Assembly (NCBI GenBank): GCA_021154885.1
Contig: JAJKHS010000032.1
Location: forward strand, 110,833-174,832
Direction of reading: 5' to 3'
From: Thermoanaerobaculum sp.
GTDB taxonomy: Bacteria > Acidobacteriota > Thermoanaerobaculia > Multivoradales > UBA5704
Length of the DNA stretch: 64,000 nt
Under the pieces are notes generated by a model. That model did no database searches. It was not told the origin of the DNA and saw only the letters and a list, made by a program, of their open reading frames with translations. The translations under genes were made by a program, and so were the position numbers. Of the stretch, positions 36,688 to 47,175 are shown piece after piece (within the stretch, counting starts at the first letter, position 1; each line of letters opens with the position of its first letter).

Positions 36688-39113
36688 GGCCGATCATGAT
36701 CCGACAGGTGATGGCGTTGCTGCGTTCGTTCGTCCGGCGCCCGAGCTTCCTGGCAGCCACGGTTCTGCCCTTGGCGTGTGGTCTCGGTGCAGCCGTTGCG
36801 GTCTTCAGCTTGGTTCAGCATCTTCTGATGGGACCGCTCGGCCTTCCCGAGGCAGACCGGGTTCTGGCGGTGTCACAAAACCTGCCCGAATTGGGAGGCG
36901 CGGCTCCGATGTCTGCGGCCAGTATTCTAGCCATCGCCGAGCACCAAAGCTCATTTCAGAGCCTTGCGTCACTGCAGGTGACCGACCGTACCCTCACCGA
37001 GCGGGGTGAGCCGGTGCGAGTCAAGGTCGCCAGCGTCACGCCGTCCTTCTTCGTTCTGGGCGCTACGAGGCCGGCTCTGGGCAGGCTCTTCAACGCCGAC
37101 GATGGCCTCTTGACTTCCGCCCAGACCATGATCTTCGGCAACGGGTCCGTGGCTATCCTGACCGACTCGTTGTGGAAGTCCCGTTTCGGGGCGGACCCCA
37201 CGGTAGTTGGCAAAAGCCTCGTGCTCGACGGGCGGTGGTACCAAATCGTCGGGGTGATGCCTCCCGAGTTCCAATACCCCCTCGCGGCGCAACTCTGGAT
37301 TCCCCTGGGCTTCGGAGGGATTGCGCCGCAGGACTTCGGCGGCTTCTATTTTCAGACCATCGCCCGGCTCAAACCCGGAGCTGGAGTGGATAAAGCGAGC
37401 AGCGACCTTGCGCGCATCGCTGCGGTTCTGCGGCCTGCGGCTCCTAAAATCACCCGCGGTCTCACCTTTGAAGTGGAGAGCCTCCGGGAACGCCTGGTCG
37501 GAGACCGCCGGACGTCCATGCTCCTGCTCTTTGGCCTGACCCTGGTGATCGTGCTTGGAGTCAGCGCCAATACGGCTCAAATCCTACTGGCGCGAATCTT
37601 GGCGCGGCAACGGGATCTCGCTCTCCGCCTGGTTCTGGGGGCCTCACAGGGCGAGGTGACCGGGCTGGTGCTGGCCGAAGGTCTGGTGCTGGCGCTCCTG
37701 GGCTGGGGCCTCGGGGTTGCGCTCGCGTGGCTGACCCTGAGCTTCTTCGGCCGTGTTTTGCCGCAGCACCCGCTCGGCCTGTTGAGTCTTGGCCTGAACG
37801 GTCCAGTCGTTGCCTTTTCTCTCGGCATCGCGCTGGCGAGCGGCTTAATTCTCGGGTTCGTTCCGGCTCTCGCCATGCGCAGGAGAAGCCTGTTGACTCA
37901 TCTCAGGGAAGGAGCCATACAGTCTTCGCCCGGGCCTCGTCAGCGTCGCCTCCATAGGCTGCTGCTGGTAACTCAGCTCGGCCTGGCTCTGGTCTTGATC
38001 GCGAGTGGCACTCTTCTGTATGCCAGCTTCGCACGGTTACAGTCGGTGCATCTGGGATTTAATCCCGCGAGTCTCGCGACCATCGATCTGAAGCTCCCCA
38101 ACGAGAGCTATGACCCCGCTCGCCTGCGCAGCTTCACCTCCCAGGCAGTGGAAGCGCTGCGCGGCATTCCAGGCGTCTCGGCTGCGGCTGCGGGGCTGCG
38201 CTTGCCGGTTCTTGACCCTGGGGGAGGGATCTGGTTCTCTCTGCCGGAGCACCACGAGTTGGCCACGAAAAACCAGGTGGCCGCAACCTTCAATACCGTG
38301 ACCCCCGGCTTCTTTTCTACTTTGCGAATCCCTCTCCTCGCGGGGCGCGATTTCGCCGCCCAGGACCGGACGGGCGGTGAGCCTGTGGCGATCATCGATC
38401 AAGTGCTGGCCCGGCAGTTCTTCGGTAGCGAAAATCCCATCGGCCGGCCCTTGGTGTTGACGCCGTGGCCCGATGTCCGGCGGCGTATCATTGGCGTCGT
38501 TGGAGCCGTAAAGTTCGGTGGCCTCAAGGGAGAGCCGGTGCCGACCGTCTACGTGCCGGAAGACCAGGTACCCTTGGGACAAGTTCGTCTGGTGGTGCGG
38601 TCGCAGGGTCCGCTGGCGGCGGCTCTGGACGCTGCCCGTAAACGCATCTGGGGAATCGATCCCCACCTGGCCTTTGACGCCTTCGGCACCTATGAAGACC
38701 GGATCGAGGTCCTGTCAACTCCGGACCGATGGGCTCTTCGGCTCGTGCTCGCCCTGGGCCTTCTCGGTCTTGTGCTCTCGGGAAGCTGCATTTACGCCAT
38801 GACCACGCAACTGGTCAGTCAACGCTTTCGTGAGCTGGGGATACGCCTGGCTCTAGGAAGCCCACCGTCCCGCGTGGTTCGTCAGGTAATATCCGAACGC
38901 CTTCCGGACGTGGTGGCCGGTTTGATTCTCGGGCTGGGGGGAGTGTGGATGATCGGGCGTTGGGCGGGGTCGTCGGTGCTCTTCGAAGTGAGTGCCCAGG
39001 ATCCCTTGCTGCTCGGGGTTAGCGTTGTCATCCTTGCGGGGGCGGCACTCCTCGCGCTTCTCCTGCCGGCGTGGCGAGCAGCACGCATCGATCCTATGAC
39101 TATATTGCGTTGA
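36684..39113 (+). CDS. MacB/FtsX-like ABC permease (ADOP family)
   Basis: VTPSFFVLGATRPALGRLFNADD; ILARQRDLALRLVLGASQGEVTGLVLAEG; two FtsX-type blocks; start overlaps the exporter stop. Confidence 0.88.
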   Translation: MRPIMIRQVMALLRSFVRRPSFLAATVLPLACGLGAAVAVFSLVQHLLMGPLGLPEADRVLAVSQNLPELGGAAPMSAASILAIAEHQSSFQSLASLQVTDRTLTERGEPVRVKVASVTPSFFVLGATRPALGRLFNADDGLLTSAQTMIFGNGSVAILTDSLWKSRFGADPTVVGKSLVLDGRWYQIVGVMPPEFQYPLAAQLWIPLGFGGIAPQDFGGFYFQTIARLKPGAGVDKASSDLARIAAVLRPAAPKITRGLTFEVESLRERLVGDRRTSMLLLFGLTLVIVLGVSANTAQILLARILARQRDLALRLVLGASQGEVTGLVLAEGLVLALLGWGLGVALAWLTLSFFGRVLPQHPLGLLSLGLNGPVVAFSLGIALASGLILGFVPALAMRRRSLLTHLREGAIQSSPGPRQRRLHRLLLVTQLGLALVLIASGTLLYASFARLQSVHLGFNPASLATIDLKLPNESYDPARLRSFTSQAVEALRGIPGVSAAAAGLRLPVLDPGGGIWFSLPEHHELATKNQVAATFNTVTPGFFSTLRIPLLAGRDFAAQDRTGGEPVAIIDQVLARQFFGSENPIGRPLVLTPWPDVRRRIIGVVGAVKFGGLKGEPVPTVYVPEDQVPLGQVRLVVRSQGPLAAALDAARKRIWGIDPHLAFDAFGTYEDRIEVLSTPDRWALRLVLALGLLGLVLSGSCIYAMTTQLVSQRFRELGIRLALGSPPSRVVRQVISERLPDVVAGLILGLGGVWMIGRWAGSSVLFEVSAQDPLLLGVSVVILAGAALLALLLPAWRAARIDPMTILR

Positions 39114-40491
39114 GGTTTCGAGACGGGCCGGCAGTCTTGGCCATCCGCTCCGCGATCCGCAACGCCATCTCCAGCGCCTGCTCGTAGTTGAGCCGCGGAT
39201 CGACCTGCGAGCGGTAGGCGCGCCGCAGGTCGTCTTCGCGGATGCCGCGGGCGCCGCCGATGCACTCGGTGACGTCGTCGCCGGTGAGCTCGAAGTGGAC
39301 GCCGCCCAGTTGGCCGCCGGCCTGCTCGTGCAGGTCGAAAGCCGCCTCGAGCTCGGTGAGGATGTTCTCGAAGCGCCGCGTCTTGTAGCCGTTTGAAAGG
39401 GTTTCGGTGTTGCCGTGCATGGGGTCGCAGACCCACAGCACCGTCCGCCCCGCCCGCCGCACGGCGTCGAGCAGGGGCGGCAGCTTGTCCGCGATCCTGG
39501 CGTGGCCGAAGCGGTGGATGAAGGTCAGGCGACCGGGCTCCTGTTGAGGATCGAGGACGTCCGCCAGCTCCAGCAACCCGTCGGGCGTCATCGCCGGCCC
39601 CACCTTGACGGCGACCGGATTGGCGATGCCGCGGAAATACTCGACGTGGGCGCCGCCCACCTGCGCCGTGCGCATCCCCAGCCAGGGGAAGTGGGTGGAA
39701 AGGTTGTACCAGCCCGCCCGGCGCGGCACCTGCCGGGTCTGCGCCTGCTCGTAGAGGAGCTGCAGCGCCTCGTGGCTAGTGAAGTAGTCCACCCGGTTGA
39801 TCTCTCCCGACTGCGGGCCGGCCAGCGACTCCAGGAAGTGGAGCGAGTCGCGGATGGCCGCCACCCGGCGGTGGTATTCGTCGGCGTGGGGCGAGTGCTG
39901 CACCCAGTCGAGGTCCCAGTACTCCGGGTGGTGGAGGTCGGCGAAGCCGCCGTCGATCAGGGCACGGATGAAGTTGATGGTGAGCGCCGCCCGTTCGTAG
40001 CCGCGGAGCATGAGCCGGGGGTCCGGCGTGCGGTCGGCGGCGGTGAAGGCCATGCGGTTGATCAGGTCGCCGCGGTAGGACGGCAGGGTGACGCCGTCCC
40101 GCGTCTCCAGGTCCTCGCTGCGCGGCTTGGCGTACTGCCCGGCGAAGCGCCCCACCCGGGTGACCCGGCGGCGGGCGCCGTGCACCAGCACCAGGCTCAT
40201 CTGGAGCAGGATCTTGAGCTTGCTGGTGATCGCCGGCGAGGTGCACTCCTCGAAGCTCTCGGCGCAGTCGCCCCCCTGGAGAAGGAACCGTTCCCCCCGC
40301 GCCGCCTCGGCGAGCTGGCCCTTGAGCCGCTCGATCTCCCAGGAGGTGACGAGCGGCGGCAGGAGCGACAGCTCGCGCACCGCCTCCTCCACCCGCCTGG
40401 CGTCCGGATAGCTCGGCTGCTGCAGCGCCGGCTTCGTCTGCCAGGAGGTCGGAGACCAGGTAGCGGTGGACCAGTCGGTGGCGAGGGTCAT
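39100..40491 (-). CDS. Class II 3-deoxy-7-phosphoheptulonate synthase
   Basis: FLLQGGDCAESFEECTSPAITSKLKILLQM; SHEALQLLYEQAQTR; VLWVCDPMHGNTETLSNGYKTRRFENILTEL. Confidence 0.95.
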   Translation of the reverse strand: MTLATDWSTATWSPTSWQTKPALQQPSYPDARRVEEAVRELSLLPPLVTSWEIERLKGQLAEAARGERFLLQGGDCAESFEECTSPAITSKLKILLQMSLVLVHGARRRVTRVGRFAGQYAKPRSEDLETRDGVTLPSYRGDLINRMAFTAADRTPDPRLMLRGYERAALTINFIRALIDGGFADLHHPEYWDLDWVQHSPHADEYHRRVAAIRDSLHFLESLAGPQSGEINRVDYFTSHEALQLLYEQAQTRQVPRRAGWYNLSTHFPWLGMRTAQVGGAHVEYFRGIANPVAVKVGPAMTPDGLLELADVLDPQQEPGRLTFIHRFGHARIADKLPPLLDAVRRAGRTVLWVCDPMHGNTETLSNGYKTRRFENILTELEAAFDLHEQAGGQLGGVHFELTGDDVTECIGGARGIREDDLRRAYRSQVDPRLNYEQALEMALRIAERMAKTAGPSRNLNAI

Positions 40492-40663
40492 GGTAGTCAG
40501 CCACTGTACACCAGGACCCGGAACATCCAAATGCGGCCTGGTGTGAGGCTCTTCAGAGGGAGTGCGCGGGAGGAACGAATGGGAGACAACAGGTCGGACC
40601 CGCGGAGATGCCATTCCGGCATTCATGGGAGGCGCAGGCCGCCTTCCTGAGGAAAGGAGCCGG

Positions 40664-40679
40664 TGGCATGGACCTTGCG
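40664..40679 (+). promoter_or_regulatory. Sigma-54-like -24/-12 promoter TGGCATGGACCTTGCG
   Basis: GG-N10-GC spacing exact; about 60 nt before ATG 40739. Confidence 0.6.
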
Positions 40680-40738
40680 AAAGATAAAAGGTGACCCCTC
40701 AATGGTGGGGGAAATTAAGAGAAACGAGAGGTACTCAC

Positions 40739-40912
40739 ATGAAGAAACTAACACCGCTTCTCTTCGCTCTGGGGCTTTCCTGCGCGGCCCTCGTGAGCGT
40801 TCCTCGTCCGGTCCACGCCCAGGCCTGCACCCTGCTCTGCATCCAGGGGTATCACTGCTGCGTCCAGGGCAACCACCAGTCGTGCATCCCGGACTCGCAG
40901 TCCTGCCCTTAG
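40739..40912 (+). CDS. Small secreted cysteine-rich peptide with knottin-like cysteine pattern
   Basis: MKKLTPLLFALGLSCAALVSVPRPVHAQ/ACTLLCIQGYHCCVQGNHQSCIPDSQSCP; mature C-x3-C-x5-CC-x7-C-x6-C. Confidence 0.75.
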   Translation: MKKLTPLLFALGLSCAALVSVPRPVHAQACTLLCIQGYHCCVQGNHQSCIPDSQSCP

Positions 40913-40928
40913 TCGAACGACCAACCCA

Positions 40929-40956
40929 GGGGCGCCCCGAGTCGGGCGCCCCTTTT
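40929..40956 (+). terminator. Rho-independent terminator after the cysteine-rich peptide gene
   Basis: ggggcgccc-cgagtc-gggcgcccc-tttt. Confidence 0.85.
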
Positions 40957-41135
40957 CCCCCAACTCGCTACTTCTTGACCTCGAACTCCTTGGTGCCGGC
41001 CGAGGTACCCCCTCCCGCCGGCTCCTGGCATGCCAAAACCCCGAACGCGCCTCAGCGTACAATCCCCTGAGGGGTAAACCCTCCGCCGCATCGGGACGGC
41101 GTATCTTTGGCGTGCTTCGAAAGGATGGCAAAACC

Positions 41136-41489
41136 ATGGAGATGACCTGGATCTGGGTCCTGATCCCCATTGCGGCGATCGTCACCAGGGGCTTCCGCAG
41201 TTGGCTTCGCTTCCAGGCCACGCAGCGCCAGCTCGGCACCTCCACGCACGACTTGGAGCGCGAGGTCGCGGGTCTGCGTCAGGCCAACGAGACCGTCCTC
41301 GAGCGGCTCCAGAACCTGGAGGCCATCGTGGTGAGCCAGACCTGGGACGCCCTCCACGACCGGGGGCTCGCCCCGGCCGAGCGGGAGCTCAAGGTGGCCT
41401 CCGTGGCCCGCCGCGAGCTCAAGGCCCCGGACGCTTCGGCGGCCAACCAGCAGCGGGCCGAGCAACTCGCCCAGCGGCTGCAGGGCTAG
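41136..41489 (+). CDS. Small membrane-anchored coiled-coil protein (PspB-like), copy 1
   Basis: MEMTWIWVLIPIAAIVTRGFRSWLRFQATQRQLG...; paralogue of the next gene. Confidence 0.65.
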   Translation: MEMTWIWVLIPIAAIVTRGFRSWLRFQATQRQLGTSTHDLEREVAGLRQANETVLERLQNLEAIVVSQTWDALHDRGLAPAERELKVASVARRELKAPDASAANQQRAEQLAQRLQG

Positions 41490-41525
41490 GCTCCGGCGGA
41501 TCTCTTTTCAAGAGGAGGGCAGGCG

Positions 41526-41879
41526 ATGTTTTTCGGCTGGATCTGGGTGCTGATCCCCATCACGGCGATTCTCGCCGGAACCTTCAAGGAGTGGGTGAAG
41601 TTCAAGGCCAAGCAGCGCCAGCTCGGCGCCTCCACCGGCGAGCTGGAGCGTGAGATGGCCGAGGTGCGGAAGATCAACGAGGCCCTCCAGGAGCGCGTCC
41701 AGAACCTGGAGGCGATCGTGGTGAGCCAGACCTGGGACGCCCTCCACGACCACGGTCTCGCCCCCGCCGAGCGGGATCTCAAGGTGGCCTCCGTGGCCCG
41801 CCGCGAGCTCAAGGCCCCGGACGCTTCGGCGGCCAACCAGCAGCGGGCCGAGCAACTCGCCCGGCGGCTGCAGGGCTGA
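41526..41879 (+). CDS. Small membrane-anchored coiled-coil protein (PspB-like), copy 2
   Basis: MFFGWIWVLIPITAILAGTFKEWVKFKAKQRQLG...; 3' part nearly identical to copy 1. Confidence 0.65.
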   Translation: MFFGWIWVLIPITAILAGTFKEWVKFKAKQRQLGASTGELEREMAEVRKINEALQERVQNLEAIVVSQTWDALHDHGLAPAERDLKVASVARRELKAPDASAANQQRAEQLARRLQG

Positions 41880-41986
41880 GCCGCCGGCGAGCTGGGAGCC
41901 TGTCTTCGAGAGTGCTGCTAAAATCCGCCCTGTTCACGTCGACAGACCGCGCCGTTCCCAGAGGACACCGGCGCCAGGAGGAGACC

Positions 41987-42484
41987 ATGGAGCGGAAATC
42001 GCCGTTCAAGTACGACCTCGCGGGCAGCCCGCCGCAGGTCGTGGCCAAGGGTGGGACGATCCAGGAGGCCAATCAGAGCACGTTCACGGAGCTGGCCGGC
42101 AATGGCCTCTCGGTCTACCTGCTGACTCTCCAGCCGGGCGCCGTGCGCATCCCGCACTGGCATCCGGACGCCGCCGAGCTCGACTACTGCCTCGCCGGCA
42201 AGGCCCGCATCGGCCTGGGCTTCCCGGACGGCGAGTGGGAGAGGTTCGACCTCGAAACCGGCCAGATCGCCATCCTGCCGCAGGGCTGGTTCCACTACAT
42301 CGAGAACGTCGGGGACGACGTGATGCGCATGCTCGTCATCTTCAACAACAGCTCCCCAAATGACATCGGGATCTCCGAGGGGTTCCAGCCCATTCCCAAG
42401 GAGGTGCTCGGGCTGACCTTCGGAGTGCCCGCGGACCGCTTCGAGGGGCTCGACCTGAACGTCGTCTATATCGCGCCGCAGTAG
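41987..42484 (+). CDS. Cupin domain protein (oxalate decarboxylase-like)
   Basis: LQPGAVRIPHWHPDAAELDYCLAGKARIGLGFPDGEWERFDLETGQIAILPQGWFHYIENVGDD. Confidence 0.9.
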   Translation: MERKSPFKYDLAGSPPQVVAKGGTIQEANQSTFTELAGNGLSVYLLTLQPGAVRIPHWHPDAAELDYCLAGKARIGLGFPDGEWERFDLETGQIAILPQGWFHYIENVGDDVMRMLVIFNNSSPNDIGISEGFQPIPKEVLGLTFGVPADRFEGLDLNVVYIAPQ

Positions 42485-42577
42485 GGGAGCGTCGCAACCA
42501 TCCCCTCCCCATTTCGTAGATACTCTCTCCGGCGGCCCGGCCGCCTCTGGCGTCTCTCTGTCTGAAGGAGTCTCTCG

Positions 42578-44638
42578 ATGATCCAGCGTCTCGCCGTCCT
42601 CTCGACCCTCGCTCTCCTCACCCTGGCCGCAGCGCCGGCCGCCGCCTAGGAGCGGCCCCTCACGGCTCTCCCCTATACGCCGAGCCTGGATGTGTCGGTG
42701 ATGGACCGGTCGGTCGACCCGTGCGCCGACCTCTACAAGTTCTCCTGCGGCAAGTGGCTGGAGAAGAATCCGATTCCGGCCGACCGCCCCCGGTGGAGCG
42801 TCTACGCGAAGATGGAGGAGGACAACCAGCGCTTCCTCTGGGGGACGCTGGAGGAATCGGCCCGTCCCGTGCCCGGGCGCGACGCCAACACCCAGAAGAT
42901 CGGCGACTACTTCGCCTCCTGCATGGACGAGCCCGTCATCGAGAAGGCCGGGGCCGCTCCCTTGCAGCCGGACCTGGCGGCCATCGCCGGGCTGAAGTCC
43001 AGGTCCGAGCTGGCAGCCCTGATCGGCCGCCTGCACCTGGAAGGCGACGCAGGCGCCATGCTCTTCGGCTTCGGCTCCGGCCAGGACCCCCGGGACGCCT
43101 CCCGGGTCATCGGCTTCGCCTTTGCCGGCGGCCTGGGCCTGCCCTCGCCCGAGGATTACACCAAGGACGACGCCAAGTCCAAGGAGACCCGCGAGCACTA
43201 CCGGGCCTATGTCCAGAAGCTCTTCGAGCTGCTGGGCGATCCGAAACCGGCGCATCGTTTGCGAGAGGCGGACGCCGTGCTGCGCCTGGAGACCGCCCTC
43301 GCCAAGGCCTCTCTCACTCTGGTCGAGCGCCGCGATCCCTACAAGACCGCCCATCCCATGAAGCGCAAGGAGCTCCAGGCGCTCACCCCGTCTTTCCGCT
43401 GGGACGTCTATCTCAAGGCCCTCGGCCAGGCAGACCTCGAGGATTTCAACGTCACTCAGCCCAAGTTCTTCCAGGAGGTGAACAAGCAGCTCGCCACCGC
43501 CTCTCTCGACGACCTCCGGGCTTATCTCCGCCTCCAGCTCGCGAGGGTCGCCGCCCCCTACCTGTCCACCCCCTTCGTGCAGGCGGACTTCGACTTCTAC
43601 CGCGCCTACCTGACGGGGGTGAAGCAGCAGTCGCCGCGCTGGAAGCGTTGCGTCTCCTGGCTCGACCGCGACCTGGGCGAGGCGCTGGGGGAGGTCTTCG
43701 TCCGCAAGGCCTTCCCGGCCCAGGTGAAGACCGACACGGTGAGGATGGTGAAGCAGATCCGCGACGCCATGGCGGCGCGCATCGAGCAGTCCCCCTGGAT
43801 GAGCCCCGCGACCAAAAAGCAGGCGCTGGTCAAGCTCCAGACCATGCGGGACAAGGTCGGCTACCCGGACCAATGGCGCGACTACTCGGCGCTCGAAGTG
43901 CGGCGCGGCGACTTCGCGGGGAACGTGGAGCGTGCGGGCGACTTCGAGACGCGCCGCGACCTCGCCAAGATCGGCCGGCCGGTCGACCGCGGCGAGTGGG
44001 GGATCACGCCGCAGACGGTCAACGCCTACTACAACCCGTTCATGAACGACATCAACTTCCCGGCCGCCGTGCTGCTGCCGCCGCTCTACGACTCCAAGCT
44101 GGACGCCGCCCCCAACTACGGCAACACCGGCGGCACCATCGGCCACGAGCTGACCCACGGTTTCGACGACGAGGGGCGGCAGTTCGACGCCCTGGGGACC
44201 CTGCGCAACTGGTGGACGCCGGAGGACGACAAGGAGTTCCGCAAACGGGCGGCATGCGTTACCGACCAGTACGCGCAGTACACGGTGGTGGACGACATCA
44301 AGATCAACAGCCAGCTCACCCTGGGGGAGGACGTGGCGGATCTGGGCGGTCTCATCCTCGCGTACCTCGCCTGGCAGCAGGAGACACAGGGCCAGAAGCT
44401 CCAGCCGCAGGACGGCCTCACGCCCGAGCAGCGCTTCTTCGTCGGCTTCGCCCAGTGGGACTGCGGCGGCGACCGTCCCGAGGCCCTGCGCCTGAGCGCC
44501 CGCGTCAATCCCCACTCGCCGCACCAGTATCGGATCAATGGCGTCGTCGTGAACATGCCCGAGTTCGCCCAGGCCTTCTCCTGCAAGCCCGGCCAGGCGC
44601 TGTACAAGGAGCCGGAGAAGATCTGCCGGATCTGGTAG
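42578..44638 (+). pseudogene. M13 family metallopeptidase with in-frame TAG (42647-42649) at the signal peptide junction
   Basis: MIQRLAVLSTLALLTLAAAPAAA*ERPLTALPYTPSLDVSVMDRSVDPCADLYKFSCGKW..., same frame before and after TAG; HEXXH-type GGTIGHELTHGFDDEGRQFD; GEDVADLGGL. The track ORF begins at an internal ATG, 42692. Confidence 0.8.
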
Positions 44639-44689
44639 CCCTGCGCAGCCAGAAAATCCGTTGCGCCGGCTGCGCAACCGAATTCTGGT

Positions 44690-44708
44690 CAGCGCAACCG
44701 TTGCGCTG
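44690..44708. repeat. Near-perfect palindrome cagcgcaac-c-gttgcgctg in a repeat-rich intergenic region
   Basis: Read directly; flanked by ttgcgcYggctgcgca repeats. Confidence 0.6.
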
Positions 44709-44842
44709 GCTGCGCAGGAAAATTTTGGCCGGCGCACCGGTCGTCACCGGCGCAACCGAAATTTGCCCGGCCCAACCGGTGATCTGACTTGCGCAGCCAA
44801 GATTTGACCAAAAAATCCAATGCGCTGGATTGCCCGGCACTC

Positions 44843-44962
44843 ATCTGAGCAAATCCTCGGAGATTTGCTCAGATCTGCGCAGATCTGAGCAAATCAGCGG
44901 AGATCTGAGTAAATCTACGGAGATCTGAGCAAATCTGTGGAGATTTGGTCAGATCAGGCGTT
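44843..44962. repeat. Six tandem 20-bp units with core ATCTGAGCAAAT, two in inverted orientation
   Basis: Units start at 44843, 44863(inv), 44883, 44903, 44923, 44943(inv). Confidence 0.8.
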
Positions 44963-45065
44963 GGGCAAGCTGCGCAGCGGATTTTTGCCTCAAAAATCCA
45001 ATTTTTTGGACGAATCGTCCGCCTCACGAGTGGGAAAGTCCCCTCTCCTGCTACGCTAAGGCCCG

Positions 45066-46673
<1,608 letters not shown>

Positions 46674-46698
46674 CCGTGCGCCGCTCTGTGGTCGCGGC

Positions 46699-47034
46699 TG
46701 GGATTCGCGACGCCGGAGGTACGAGTGGGCCGGACCGGCATCGCCGCACCGGAGACGACCCGCCGTCCCCGTGGTCTCCAAAACGAGATCGTATCGGGAC
46801 CGGGTCGTCTCTACGGAACCTCGGAGACGCGGCCAGAGACAGAGATTCCGGAGGGGTTGGGAGCTGCCGCTTCGCGAGGCCCCCGGAATCGCCATCCTTT
46901 GCCATCGCGAGACCGGTCCGTAGAGACGCTCCAGACCCGCTGCGAGATCCTTGGCAGGCCACGGGGACGGCGGGGCGTCTCCGATGCGGCGATGTTGCTC
47001 CGATCCTCCCCGACCTCCAGCGTCGCGAATCCCA
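46699..47034. repeat. Long imperfect inverted repeat (about 336 nt) able to fold into one extended hairpin
   Basis: Outer arms tgggattcgcgacgcYggaggt match with one mismatch; next block catcgccgcaYcggagacgMcccgccgtccccgtggYc. Confidence 0.85.
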
Positions 47035-47175
47035 CAGGAGGGGGAATCTTCCAGCGAATCTCGAAGATACCCAGAGCGTTTCAACCCGCGAATAGGCGGC
47101 GGAGCGGAAAATAAAACTTGTCAGGGGCGCAGCATGCTGCGCCCCTGACAGAGTCTGGGTTGTGGTCATCAGGCT

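Noticed and set aside
36684-39113. MacB-type antibiotic-resistance efflux pump
   Set aside because: No fused ATPase or adjacent MFP; two FtsX-like blocks fit an ADOP permease better. A role in RiPP export or immunity is possible but unproven.
39100-40491. DAHP synthase as a biosynthetic gene of the RiPP or enediyne loci
   Set aside because: Class II DAHP synthase is primary metabolism, is convergent with the RiPP operon and far from the enediyne cassette; no evidence links it.
41918-44737. 939-aa minus-strand ORF
   Set aside because: Antisense to the cupin and M13 peptidase genes.
44843-44962. CRISPR array
   Set aside because: Units are contiguous 20-bp variants without unique spacers, two are inverted, and no cas genes are present.
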